Positions 36,204 to 44,313 of a stretch of 64,000 nt of DNA are shown piece by piece (position 1 is the first letter of the stretch; each line of letters opens with the position of its first letter). Source of the DNA: Candidatus Bathyarchaeia archaeon (GTDB taxonomy: Archaea > Thermoproteota > Bathyarchaeia > Bathyarchaeales > Bathycorpusculaceae); assembly GCA_041447175.1 (NCBI GenBank), contig CP166960.1, positions 953,507 to 1,017,506 of the forward strand, written 5' to 3'. Both the position numbers and the translations under genes were made by a program. The notes under the pieces are model-generated. The model searched no databases, had not been told where the DNA came from, and saw only the letters and a program-made list of their open reading frames with translations.

Positions 36204-37433
36204 TTACGCGCTGAAGTTGTTTTTAGCCCAGTGATACGCTGCTTTTGTTTCGTCAGCAAACTTTTGGAATGTGAATTGTTCTTCTATTGTTCTACGGGCA
36301 TTTTGACTAAGTTTATTTGCAAGAGATTTATCCGACAACACTTCAACGATTTTGTTCGCCAAAGCTTTAGGGTCAGAAGGCGGAACAAGCAGCCCGTTAA
36401 ATTCGTCTGTTATCATTTCGGGAATACCAACTATTCGGGAAGCAACTACTGGTTTTTGGCAACTCATGTTTTCAAGAACTCTGAAAGGGAAATTCTCGTA
36501 TAGAGTAGGGGCAACGAAAACGGAAGCTATGGAGTAAAGACCAGGTATATCGTTGAAATCCCGAATGTACCCAACAAAATTGTAATTACGTTGAGGGATA
36601 TGCATCTGCTGTATCATTTGTCGGTAAAGTTGTGAATTACCGCCACCCGTAAACACGAAGTGCGCATCCTTAACTTCACGTAGTATATACGGCATAGCCT
36701 TCACTAAAACGTGCACACCTTTGGTGGAGATCATTCTGCCAGAAAACAAAACGATGGGACCGCCGGCGTTGTTGTATATGCTCTCGATGAATTCGGAGCG
36801 TTTCACATTGGGGCTGAACTTTCGGTGGTCAACACCATTATACACAACCTGTATATTTGACTTCCTTGCGCCAAAATCCTCGGATAAAACATTCTTCATC
36901 CAGCCAGATGGAGAAATAAACGCCGATGACTTCTTCATGTAAGCCTTTTCAAGCCCTTCTAAGAAGGGCGCAAAAGTAAGCATCCACCGTTCGGAAGATT
37001 CAAAGCCTCCGAAGCCAACATTAGATTTCTTGATTGCACTATTACGCCTTGAAAAAGTTTCATGCACTGTTGTCAAGTAGCATAATTTCTTGGAGGCGAG
37101 TTTGAGTAAAATATCAGACATAGGTTGGTGTTGTCCGTGAATAACATCAAAATGGTGTTCTTTATGTAGGCGTGGAATCCATTTATAGCAAAGCCTCTGA
37201 AAGTTCGCCTGAGAAAAAAAGGTGTCTTTGCCCTTTGCTAAGATTTTGATGTTTACGTTATCGCCGAATGATAAAGATTCATCTTTGACGCTTTTGTCTT
37301 CAGGAACTAACCTTTGCGTTGCGAGGACATGAATTTCAACATCTTTTGGGAGATATTTGAGTAAGCCTACAGCGTATGTACCGCCGCCGCCCCATATGGG
37401 GTAAAGTTCAGGTGCTAAAAAACAAACTTTCAT
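36204..37433 (-). CDS. GT4 family glycosyltransferase
   Basis: A 409-aa GT-B enzyme, full length. The N-terminal loop FLAPELYPIWGGGGTYAVGL, the acceptor-side FDVIHGQHQPMSD, and VVYNGVDHRKFSPN at the hinge are clear. The donor half has PIVLFSGRMISTKGVHVLVKAM, HFVFTGGG, FVGYIRDFNDIPGLYS and PTLYENFPFRVLENMSCQKPVVA with the E-x7-E pair. It sits between an epimerase and a TIM-barrel-like gene with gaps of 9-29 bases, so it belongs to the same transcript. Donor and acceptor are unknown. Confidence 0.94.
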   Translation of the reverse strand: MKVCFLAPELYPIWGGGGTYAVGLLKYLPKDVEIHVLATQRLVPEDKSVKDESLSFGDNVNIKILAKGKDTFFSQANFQRLCYKWIPRLHKEHHFDVIHGQHQPMSDILLKLASKKLCYLTTVHETFSRRNSAIKKSNVGFGGFESSERWMLTFAPFLEGLEKAYMKKSSAFISPSGWMKNVLSEDFGARKSNIQVVYNGVDHRKFSPNVKRSEFIESIYNNAGGPIVLFSGRMISTKGVHVLVKAMPYILREVKDAHFVFTGGGNSQLYRQMIQQMHIPQRNYNFVGYIRDFNDIPGLYSIASVFVAPTLYENFPFRVLENMSCQKPVVASRIVGIPEMITDEFNGLLVPPSDPKALANKIVEVLSDKSLANKLSQNARRTIEEQFTFQKFADETKAAYHWAKNNFSA

Positions 37434-37442
37434 GTTAGATCC

Positions 37443-38366
37443 TCAAACCCGATTACAACGGTTTAGTTCATTTTTTAGCAATCGGAATGTTTCAGTGGCA
37501 TGACGCTCTTTTGATACGCCGACAACAACGCCGCTTAAATCTTGGAGGCTTTCAACATATTCAACTGCATCTGCTGGACGAAGATAACCTGATGCTAGAA
37601 TACTCATAGCAATCACTTCAGCATCGCGAGCACATTTTAGAGCAGCTTCACATTCAGCCTTTGAAGGCTCCATTTGGAAACCGACTTTGTTAAAAGAGGT
37701 AGTAAGAGTTACATCTTTGAAGTCGATATTCCACTCTCCAAATTTGTTTACGAGATAAGTGAAGTTACGAGTTTCAAAACCGGCTTTGATGCTACTTTTT
37801 TTCATGAATCTTATGTATGACTTAAAGAGGTCCTCAAGATTCAGCGCTAAAGCCATATCCGTTATTATTTCATGAAGCATAACTGATTTCAGGCATGAAA
37901 CGGTTTTAGTTACAGATTTTATCCGAGAAATCTCATAAGAAACGTATGTTTTAAGTAAAGCTGATGGATTAAAACCTAAGAGTCCACCAGCATTTAATGC
38001 AAGAATTTTTGCGTTTGAAGAGAAAACCATTTCCTTGGCAAGTTGCCTTGCTAAACCTGAAACACCACCCGCGTTTGTTGCGCGTCGGACGTACTCGTAA
38101 GCGTAGGGCACAATTGCGTGAAGCTGCACGTTGTCAATTTTTGTTTCATTACTCAGAGTTTGAAGTATTGATAGGGTAGTATCGTCAACTGAGAACATGA
38201 AACCATCGGCGCCGTTTTCCAATGCCAGCTTCACAAGTTGAGCAAAATATTCAACACTTCCATGACCCTTGTCATTGGATCTTGCTCGAACTCGAGCTTG
38301 AGAAAGGTGACTTATACCGTGAAACGGATTGTCGCCTACTAAAAAGCTCATTGATTGCTTAGGCAT
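37443..38366 (-). CDS. Predicted TIM-barrel protein of unknown function in glycan locus
   Basis: A 307-aa protein that I could not place in a named family. Its alternating strand-helix pattern (FLVGDNPFHGI, GADGFMFSVDD, QLHAIVPYAYEYV, KILALNAGGLLG, IKAGFETRNFTYL, DVTLTTSFNKVGFQM, VIAMSILASGYL and VVVGVSKERHATETFRLL) is what a TIM barrel gives. The last strand-loop resembles the phosphate-binding end of aldolase or aldo/keto-type barrels. Its start overlaps the oxidoreductase gene by eight bases, so the two are coupled and probably act on the same sugar intermediate. Confidence 0.8.
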   Translation of the reverse strand: MPKQSMSFLVGDNPFHGISHLSQARVRARSNDKGHGSVEYFAQLVKLALENGADGFMFSVDDTTLSILQTLSNETKIDNVQLHAIVPYAYEYVRRATNAGGVSGLARQLAKEMVFSSNAKILALNAGGLLGFNPSALLKTYVSYEISRIKSVTKTVSCLKSVMLHEIITDMALALNLEDLFKSYIRFMKKSSIKAGFETRNFTYLVNKFGEWNIDFKDVTLTTSFNKVGFQMEPSKAECEAALKCARDAEVIAMSILASGYLRPADAVEYVESLQDLSGVVVGVSKERHATETFRLLKNELNRCNRV

Positions 38367-39363
38367 ACGCTTTACTCCTTACATCTTCAAGCAGACGATC
38401 TACACGTTTGCCATTTTCAAAATCTGAGTCGATATGTGCTTTGTTTACTATTGCTTTGACAAATGTTTCGTCTTCTCGGAAATACTCCGAGCCACCAAGC
38501 ATGAATCCAACATTATCGCCTAAACTCTGCCGATACCATTTTTTGGGTTCTTCTTGATTCAGTTTAAGGGCAACTTCGTCGTCGTTAACTGTCAATGAAC
38601 CTTTATTTCCAGTAATCGAAAGACCAAATTCAGGCATTCGGTAACCGTTTTTACACCAAGAAACTTCAAATGTTCCTGCCAGTGCATTAGAAGTTTCGAC
38701 CTTGAAGTATGCCGAGTCCACTGAATCAGGAGCAACCTTTGAGTCTATTTTTGCTGTTGACACTGTTAAATCCCCAAAAAACCATGTTGCTAAGTCAGCG
38801 ACGTGAGATCCAAGGTCTTCAAGGGCACCACCGCGCGCTTTTGATACCACCGAGCCTTCAGGTACATCCGCAAAATCGGATGAAAATGCATAAGCATCAA
38901 ATGAAATCAATTCGCCCAACACATGCTGGTCAAGGAGGTTTTTTGCATGATTGAAGGTTACAGCAAAACGCTTCATGTAACCCACCATGTTAACACTTTT
39001 GTTATGATCTGCAAGTTTAACTAATTCTTGTGATTGTGCAAGTTTTGAGGAGAGAGTTTTTTCAACAAAAACATTGTTCGCTATCTTCTTCTCGTAGATC
39101 TCTTTAATTATAGAATAGTGTGAAGGAATAGGTGTTAGAACAAAAACGGCGTCCAAATTTAAATCTGCAAGTTTTTCTAAGTCATCAGTAACTGTGGAGT
39201 CACGAAATGTGCGTTCTGCAATTTTTCGCATTAATCGACTTTTATCGCATAATGCGGAGACTGTCACGTTTGGAAGAACATTAAGCAGACATGCATGCAT
39301 TATACCCATTTTGCCTAAACCTATGACGGCAATATTCAGTTTGTCAGTTATCGTCGGCGCCAT
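38359..39363 (-). CDS. Gfo/Idh/MocA family oxidoreductase
   Basis: An NAD(P)-dependent dehydrogenase likely to oxidise a nucleotide sugar, like WlbA/WbpB. I start at ATG 39363 (MAPTITDKLNIAVIGLGKMG), which places the Rossmann motif at the expected N terminus; an upstream TTG is unlikely. VFVLTPIPSHYSI and the following FVEKTLSSKLAQSQ contain the EKP-like motif as EKT. GYMKRFAVTFNHAK and GGALEDLGSHVADLATWFFG with the catalytic-site GxxxDxxxH are present. It overlaps the TIM-barrel gene by eight bases and follows the GME-like gene by about 80 bases. Confidence 0.93.
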   Translation of the reverse strand: MAPTITDKLNIAVIGLGKMGIMHACLLNVLPNVTVSALCDKSRLMRKIAERTFRDSTVTDDLEKLADLNLDAVFVLTPIPSHYSIIKEIYEKKIANNVFVEKTLSSKLAQSQELVKLADHNKSVNMVGYMKRFAVTFNHAKNLLDQHVLGELISFDAYAFSSDFADVPEGSVVSKARGGALEDLGSHVADLATWFFGDLTVSTAKIDSKVAPDSVDSAYFKVETSNALAGTFEVSWCKNGYRMPEFGLSITGNKGSLTVNDDEVALKLNQEEPKKWYRQSLGDNVGFMLGGSEYFREDETFVKAIVNKAHIDSDFENGKRVDRLLEDVRSKAYA

Positions 39364-39441
39364 TTTCACAAACCTTGCTATTGTCTTGCTATAGAGTGGA
39401 AAATGAAGAAGGTATTTTGTTGATTTGGTCAAAACTTTTGT

Positions 39442-40410
39442 TTAAGCAGCTTTATCTTTTTCGACCATCGATTTTATCCAGCTGTAGGTTTTGGTCAAAC
39501 CTTCCTCCAGCGTCACTTTAGGCTCCCAATGCAAAGCTTCTTTCACTAAAGTCAAATCAGCGTTTCTACCTCGTACACCTTGAGCAGCGTTCAAATCGTG
39601 TTTCTTAGATATTTTCTTCCCAGCAATTGCTGCGATGATATCAGCAAGCTGATTTATCGTTACAAGCCTGTCAGAACCGATGTTTATTGGTTTGGCAAAA
39701 TCAGATTCCATCAGCGTTATAGTTCCCTGAACAGCATCATCAACATAACAATAACTTCGGGACTGCTTTCCGTCTCCCCAAATGGTAATTTCGCCAGGGT
39801 CAGGAGCCTCAGCAATTTTTCTACATAGCGCTGCCGGTGATTTTTCTCGTCCACCTTTGTATGTTCCTTCAGGACCGTAGATGTTGTGATATCTGAGAAC
39901 GCGAATCGTCATACCGTAATCGCGTTGATAAGCTTCACAGAGTTTCTCAGTGTAGAGTTTTTCCCAGCCATAGAAATTGTCGGGGTCAGCTGGATAGGCA
40001 TCTTCTTCTTTCAGGCCGGGCAGGTTAGGATTTGTTTGACGGTAGGTGGGATAAATACAAGCAGATGATGTGTAGAGGTATCTTTTTACGTTATTAATTC
40101 TTGCGGCCTCGAGCATATGGGTGTTTATCAAAACATTGTCATGCATTACTTCGGCACCAATTTCAGTGATAAAACCAATTCCACCCATGTTTGCAGCGAG
40201 ATTGTAAACTTTGTCCATTCCTTCTGTTGCTTTGAGGCAGTTATCCCATACTCGCAGGTCAAGGTTCATTTTTTCATCGTAATATGCATCTTCCATGTAG
40301 TCGTCGAATTTTATATCGACTATTCGAACGAAATGTCCTTGCTGCCGCAGATATCGAGATAGGTGACTTCCTATGAAGCCACCACCACCAGTAACTAATA
40401 TGCGATCCAT
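39442..40410 (-). CDS. GDP-mannose 3,5-epimerase-like SDR enzyme
   Basis: A 322-aa extended SDR closely resembling plant-type GDP-mannose 3,5-epimerase. It has ILVTGGGGFIGSHLSRYL, NLAANMGGIGFI (the GME hallmark MGGxGFI), TSSACIYPTYRQTN, FYGWEKLYTEKL with the Tyr-x3-Lys pair shifted as in GME, RYHNIYGPEGTYKGGREKSPAALCRK, and GVRGRNADLTLVKEALHWEP near the end. In such enzymes this shape gives GDP-L-galactose or GDP-gulose. It is the 5'-most sugar enzyme of the cluster, followed by the oxidoreductase and TIM-barrel genes, so the three may form a pathway. The substrate is inferred from similarity. Confidence 0.92.
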   Translation of the reverse strand: MDRILVTGGGGFIGSHLSRYLRQQGHFVRIVDIKFDDYMEDAYYDEKMNLDLRVWDNCLKATEGMDKVYNLAANMGGIGFITEIGAEVMHDNVLINTHMLEAARINNVKRYLYTSSACIYPTYRQTNPNLPGLKEEDAYPADPDNFYGWEKLYTEKLCEAYQRDYGMTIRVLRYHNIYGPEGTYKGGREKSPAALCRKIAEAPDPGEITIWGDGKQSRSYCYVDDAVQGTITLMESDFAKPINIGSDRLVTINQLADIIAAIAGKKISKKHDLNAAQGVRGRNADLTLVKEALHWEPKVTLEEGLTKTYSWIKSMVEKDKAA

Positions 40411-40530
40411 TCTTTTGTATCCCCTAAATTTGACTTAGTTTTTTGTAATCTACTATATAACTATGATGGATTAAGACTTTATAATGATAAAAACAGTTCA
40501 TGCTTACCAATTCTTTCTCACATCAATTTG

Positions 40531-41133
40531 TTAAGGTAAGGTACTTGTCAAATTGAGCTGAAGATACACATAACGATTATCGTATTCAACTGCGCCATTT
40601 TTAGCGTTATAAGCCCACAATTCCACTAAAAGGCGATAAGTAAAAGCGGTGCTATTTGAATTCCATATCGCAGCTTTGTTGACCTCAATATTGTTGTTGT
40701 TTATGGACATACTTCTGATTGAAGACTGATTTTCTCTTTCATAGACCCCCGAAAAAGAGAAGGCTAAGGGTAGCTCAACACTCTGGTTCTTTGGTAGCAA
40801 AAATTGATAGGTGTAAAGAGACTGCAATGGACTTGGACTGCTTACGGTTGCATTAGGCAGAGAATCAGTTTCATTTAATAACTTTAAATTTACCGCATAG
40901 TACGCCGCGGACCCTAAACGGTTTCCAACTCCAATATAGATTGAATAGTTTTGTCCTGAATCAATGTTGTAGGGGTAGTCTTGGGCTTTTTGGTTTGGAC
41001 CTAGAAGGTAAAGTTCGGAGAACTGTTCTTCTGGCGGCAGGTGTATTACGTTGCTTAATACGGGTGAGGCAAGGAGCAATATACCAATTAGACCAACTGA
41101 AAAGAGCCCAATTTTGTATCCAATGAGCCTCAT
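40531..41133 (-). CDS. DUF1616-like membrane-tethered extracytoplasmic protein
   Basis: A 200-aa protein with an N-terminal hydrophobic helix (about 9-30) and a beta-rich outer domain containing FSELYLLGPNQKAQDYPYNI, the signature of the C-terminal domain of archaeal DUF1616 proteins, and six or more NxS/T sequons. It lacks the multi-helix membrane part that usually precedes this domain. Its start overlaps the stop of the upstream gene by four bases (ATGA), so the two proteins are co-translated and may associate. The role is unknown but probably linked to the envelope. Confidence 0.82.
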   Translation of the reverse strand: MRLIGYKIGLFSVGLIGILLLASPVLSNVIHLPPEEQFSELYLLGPNQKAQDYPYNIDSGQNYSIYIGVGNRLGSAAYYAVNLKLLNETDSLPNATVSSPSPLQSLYTYQFLLPKNQSVELPLAFSFSGVYERENQSSIRSMSINNNNIEVNKAAIWNSNSTAFTYRLLVELWAYNAKNGAVEYDNRYVYLQLNLTSTLP

Positions 41134-41639
41134 GGTCTATCTTCCACTTTGTCTACTTCGGATAATATTCTATTGAATCTTCGTTTAATCAAACTCCAAG
41201 TTACAATTAAAGCTGAAACAAGTATCAATGAACCAATTGCTGCAAGTGCTATATTGGAAGAAAAAGCTGTTTTTGCATCATTTGTAGCCGTTATCTGAGC
41301 ACTGTTTGCTTCGACCATAACTTGTTGCGCTTTAGTAATAACGGTTTCTGCAACGCTTATGGTGGTTGTGTTATCGCCAATTTGATAAGCATTTTCTGCT
41401 TGCGCTTGCAGAGTTGCAGTATCATTTAACTGATTTAACAGGTTAGTGATGTCAGCACCAGCATTTTCCGCGTCCAAAATCGCCTGAAAAGCTTGGTTAA
41501 TTGCGGTTGTGGCTTCTTGTATTTTAGTTTCTGCGGAATCGAATTGAGCAAAAGTATAAGCCACGCTGCAAACGTAGCCGTAGGATACTAAAAAAATCAG
41601 AGCTAATGTTACGATTAGTTTGAATTTGATATTTCCCAC
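41130..41639 (-). CDS. Exported coiled-coil protein with C-terminal membrane anchor, unknown
   Basis: A 169-aa protein with a signal-like helix (about 6-26), an Ala/Glu/Gln/Thr-rich helical region (about 33-125) with heptad-like spacing (KIQEATTAINQAFQAILDAE and similar), a hydrophobic anchor (about 130-150) and a basic cytoplasmic tail (SLIKRRFNRIL). It starts at GTG 41639 and overlaps the DUF1616-like gene by four bases. The pair looks like a small envelope complex at the end of the glycan locus. No named family was recognised. Confidence 0.75.
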   Translation of the reverse strand: MGNIKFKLIVTLALIFLVSYGYVCSVAYTFAQFDSAETKIQEATTAINQAFQAILDAENAGADITNLLNQLNDTATLQAQAENAYQIGDNTTTISVAETVITKAQQVMVEANSAQITATNDAKTAFSSNIALAAIGSLILVSALIVTWSLIKRRFNRILSEVDKVEDRP

Positions 41640-41913
41640 AGGGGCACCCTGAAAAAGTTCACATCTGAAGCTGAAAAATCCCCCTCTGACGAGAGCGGAT
41701 GCGAATTCTTTGCTTAGAGCAAATGTGTTGCCTTAGGACGTCTGTCGATATTGTACACAAACTTTTGAGCCGTATCCATTTAAACATTTAGGAATGAAAT
41801 TCTGCTATGTATTTTTAAAACAAATAAAAAAGTTAACAATTTTATTCTCCTAATTGAAGTGCATTTTTTTGGGAAACGATATTGAAGTGTTGAGCGAGTT
41901 GAAGGAGCAATCA
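41640..41913. other. Intergenic region between divergent genes
   Basis: With the promoter that follows, over 320 bases lie here without a gene. It separates the minus-strand pair ending the glycan locus from a plus-strand small gene. It contains a small inverted repeat (TTTGC and GCAAA around TTAGA) near 41711-41725, otherwise nothing distinct. Confidence 0.5.
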
Positions 41914-41930
41914 AAAATATTTATATATTA
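41914..41930 (+). promoter_or_regulatory. Strong archaeal TATA-type promoter
   Basis: AAAAATATTTATATATT is an excellent archaeal TATA element with an A-rich BRE-like upstream side. It lies about 25-30 bases before an expected start near 41945 and is followed by a tandem 9-bp repeat (AGTAGCAAG twice, 41938-41955) and a GAGGGAG ribosome site. Confidence 0.65.
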
Positions 41931-41966
41931 AGTGTCAAGTAGCAAGAGTAGCAAGAGGGAGTTAAT

Positions 41967-42167
41967 TTGAAGACTAATAAGCTTGTTAAGGTTTTGTTTA
42001 TGCCTGTCGTTCTTTTTGCTTTTGTTATTGGTTGGTGTCTTTATTTTGTGGGTGAGGATAAGCAAAAAGTTGCGAATTCACGGTCTTCAGTGAGGAAAAG
42101 TGCGGGTAAGGATTGTGTAGAATTTTCGGTGGTTCCTTTGCAGGAACGAAAGGTTGTTGCAGAATAA
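41967..42167 (+). CDS. Small single-helix membrane protein, unknown
   Basis: A 66-aa product starting at TTG 41967 with a GAGGGAG Shine-Dalgarno ending seven bases before it and a strong TATA element upstream. One hydrophobic helix (residues 8-28, VLFMPVVLFAFVIGWCLYFV) follows a short basic start, and the remaining 38 residues are basic and polar. The combination of promoter, ribosome site and helix supports a real gene despite its size and TTG start. I do not recognise the family. Confidence 0.6.
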   Translation: MKTNKLVKVLFMPVVLFAFVIGWCLYFVGEDKQKVANSRSSVRKSAGKDCVEFSVVPLQERKVVAE

Positions 42168-42251
42168 GCCGTTTTTCGTTTTTTGTGGGATTTTGTGGAG
42201 GCTTTTGCCTGAGTTCCGTTTTTAGTTTGTGGTTGGTTTCATTAGGGTGGG

Positions 42252-42947
42252 TTATTGGGTTGTTTCGAGCATTATTCGTTTGAGAATGTCCATGCCATGT
42301 TTGACTTTAAGTTTCTTTTCGCCCACGCGTTCCCGGTAGCCAATTGGCACTTCTACGATTTGATATCCTTTACGTTCGACTAGATGGTTAAGTTCAACTT
42401 CAATGTCAAAACCTTTGGATTTTACGACCCAGTCTTTGAGAATTTCTGCACGCACTACGCGCAAGCCAGTTAAGGGGTCTTTCATTTGAACGCCATTAAG
42501 GAAACTGTGAGTGAAGGCAATCAACCGGTTTCCCAAATGAAACACTGTGTGCAATGCTTTAGTGTCTAAGTTTTCTGTGAAACGGTTTCCGCAGACCATG
42601 CCGACGCGCGGGTTCTCTTGAAGAATGGCGATCATTTGTGGGATGTGCTCGGCGGGGTAAGTGAAGTCGGCGTCTGTTATAACTATGTAGTCAACATCTA
42701 AGTTTGAACATTCGATTGCTTTGGCTAATGCATCTCCTTTGCCTTTGCCGTTTTGAAATGCTATTTCTGCGCCTAGATTCTTGGCAACCTCTACGGTTCG
42801 GTCAGTACTGTTGCCATCAACGACAAGAACACTACAGTTGATGTGGGCTTGCATCTCAGCAATGGTAAGTCCAATACCGTGTTCTTCATTCAGGGCAGCA
42901 ATAATAACGTGCGTTAAGGGAGTTGCCTCTGCTCCTTTCTCCATCAT
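42252..42947 (-). CDS. GT2 family glycosyltransferase (dolichyl-phosphate hexose synthase type), paralogue of 13607-14344
   Basis: A 231-aa GT-A enzyme predicted to load a sugar on polyprenyl phosphate. I choose ATG 42947 because AGGGGA lies at the right distance; a TTG further upstream would add 15 basic residues. HVIIAALNEEHGIGLTIAEM, VVDGNSTDRT, TDADFTYP (DxD) and DPLTGLRVVRAEIL match its paralogue at the other end of the glycan region almost word for word. Divergence in the first helix suggests an old duplication or replacement. It is isolated from the main operons and lies next to an HTH gene. Confidence 0.92.
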   Translation of the reverse strand: MMEKGAEATPLTHVIIAALNEEHGIGLTIAEMQAHINCSVLVVDGNSTDRTVEVAKNLGAEIAFQNGKGKGDALAKAIECSNLDVDYIVITDADFTYPAEHIPQMIAILQENPRVGMVCGNRFTENLDTKALHTVFHLGNRLIAFTHSFLNGVQMKDPLTGLRVVRAEILKDWVVKSKGFDIEVELNHLVERKGYQIVEVPIGYRERVGEKKLKVKHGMDILKRIMLETTQ

Positions 42948-43038
42948 AATTTTCCCCTTTCTTTTCTTTAACCATCTTATTAACCTTTCCAATATTTAAA
43001 GAACTATGGAAAAAATATCTACAACTATTGAGTAAAAT

Positions 43039-43389
43039 CTAATTTGCGTCCAAAACGGACTTTTCTGATTCATCAACCATCGAGGGCGCACAAAGGTTAA
43101 TCAACATTTCACGTTCGACCTCTAATGCCTCACAAAGCTGTTTGACTTTCAGAAAATGTTCATGATAAGTGCGGTATTTTTTTAGAAAAACCAATCCCTT
43201 GTCAGTTAAGACGTAGGTTGAATCGCGAACCTCAAGAAAGCCAAAACATACAATTCGATTCAAATATTTTTCCACAAGCTTGAAACTCAGATTTGCCGTG
43301 TACATAATTCGGGTTTTTGTAGCACCTGAATGCGCAACCTCTAGAATGGCTGCAACAATGCTTAGCTTATCACGGTTTTTTCCGAACAT
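43039..43389 (-). CDS. Winged-helix transcriptional regulator (HTH_45 type)
   Basis: A 116-aa DNA-binding protein. I start at ATG 43389 (MFGKNRDKLS) with an AGGTG ribosome site five bases ahead. The sequence DKLSIVAAILEVAHSGATKTRIMYTANLSFKLVEKYLNRIVCFGFLEV shows the archaeal HTH_45-type winged helix, followed by the wing (DSTYVLTDKGLVFLKKY) and a C-terminal helix likely used for dimerisation. Such genes are frequent in archaea and their targets are usually unknown. Its position next to the GT2 paralogue suggests it may control that gene or the locus. Confidence 0.88.
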   Translation of the reverse strand: MFGKNRDKLSIVAAILEVAHSGATKTRIMYTANLSFKLVEKYLNRIVCFGFLEVRDSTYVLTDKGLVFLKKYRTYHEHFLKVKQLCEALEVEREMLINLCAPSMVDESEKSVLDAN

Positions 43390-44313
43390 AAACACACCTG
43401 AGTAAAAATCTGAATGTACACAAAGCAGAACGTTTCAGCGCGGTCTTCAAGAAGTGATACGGAGTTAAACCTACCGAATCCCTTCCTGACGGAAGTGGAA
43501 CTGAAACAAAATCAGCTTAATTAAATGTCAAGCTGCTGTTCTTTTCCTCCCAAAGGCATCATAGCCTTTTCTCAGCAGAACATCATTTAAGGATTCCGAA
43601 TGAAAACTCAATAACATATAGATAAAAATAGATTTCCAATGCAAAATCCATCGGCCACTATACTCCAAAATAGCGTTTATAGAGTTGTGATGGAAGCTCG
43701 AGGTGAAACCTACTTCACTGGAGGCAGAGATAAGACCGAAAGATTGTAGCGAACCATTTGCCCCTTTGCAACTAACCAGTGAAGTCATGTTTTGTTTTGT
43801 CCCCTTTTTGAGTATTCAAATGGAAACCTAAAAAAAACAATATAAACATAATTCTCCACCCGTAATATTCCACTGGTCGTAGGTACACCCAGAAGAAGCA
43901 ATAACGAGGCGCGGAGGCTTAACTGAAGATGAATGTTTATGGAAAAAAATAGGCGGTATAGGACGTTTTTTGGAGAAATATTCACGGCATTCGCAGATAG
44001 TGTTAAAGATTTTGAGTTTCAAACAAACAGCAAAAGAAAAACACTGTTCGCGAACAACACGCTATGATGAAGCAAACGAACTTTCAAATAAGAAATAGAA
44101 AGCAAAATGCAAAGGTAATGCATTAATTAAAATTCATAAGCAAAACATTGAACAAAAATCAGCAGAGCATCACACATAACAACACATTAAACACCGTCTG
44201 AAACCGCCTGTGCAGACAGACATTTGGGTCAGATTTGGGGTCAATTCTGCAAAACTTTAATAATTAAACCAAACATCAACAAAGCTCCAAATAACAGAAG
44301 CGAGAGGGATAAA
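43390..44313. other. Long gene-poor region
   Basis: Over 900 bases without a gene I can support. Minus-strand frames at 43528-43788 and 43785-43985 are open but have no motif or ribosome site and poor coding character. A small perfect hairpin (CTTCC-TGAC-GGAAG) lies near 43483-43496. Short G-rich direct repeats (TTTGGGTCA and TTGGGGTCA) occur near 44223-44242. It may hold a decayed gene or an unrecognised RNA. Confidence 0.5.

Noticed and set aside
43528-43985. Two open frames on the minus strand in the 43.4-44.2 kb gap
   Set aside because: No ribosome site, no motif and biased composition (Phe/Ser/Tyr-rich). They look like chance frames.
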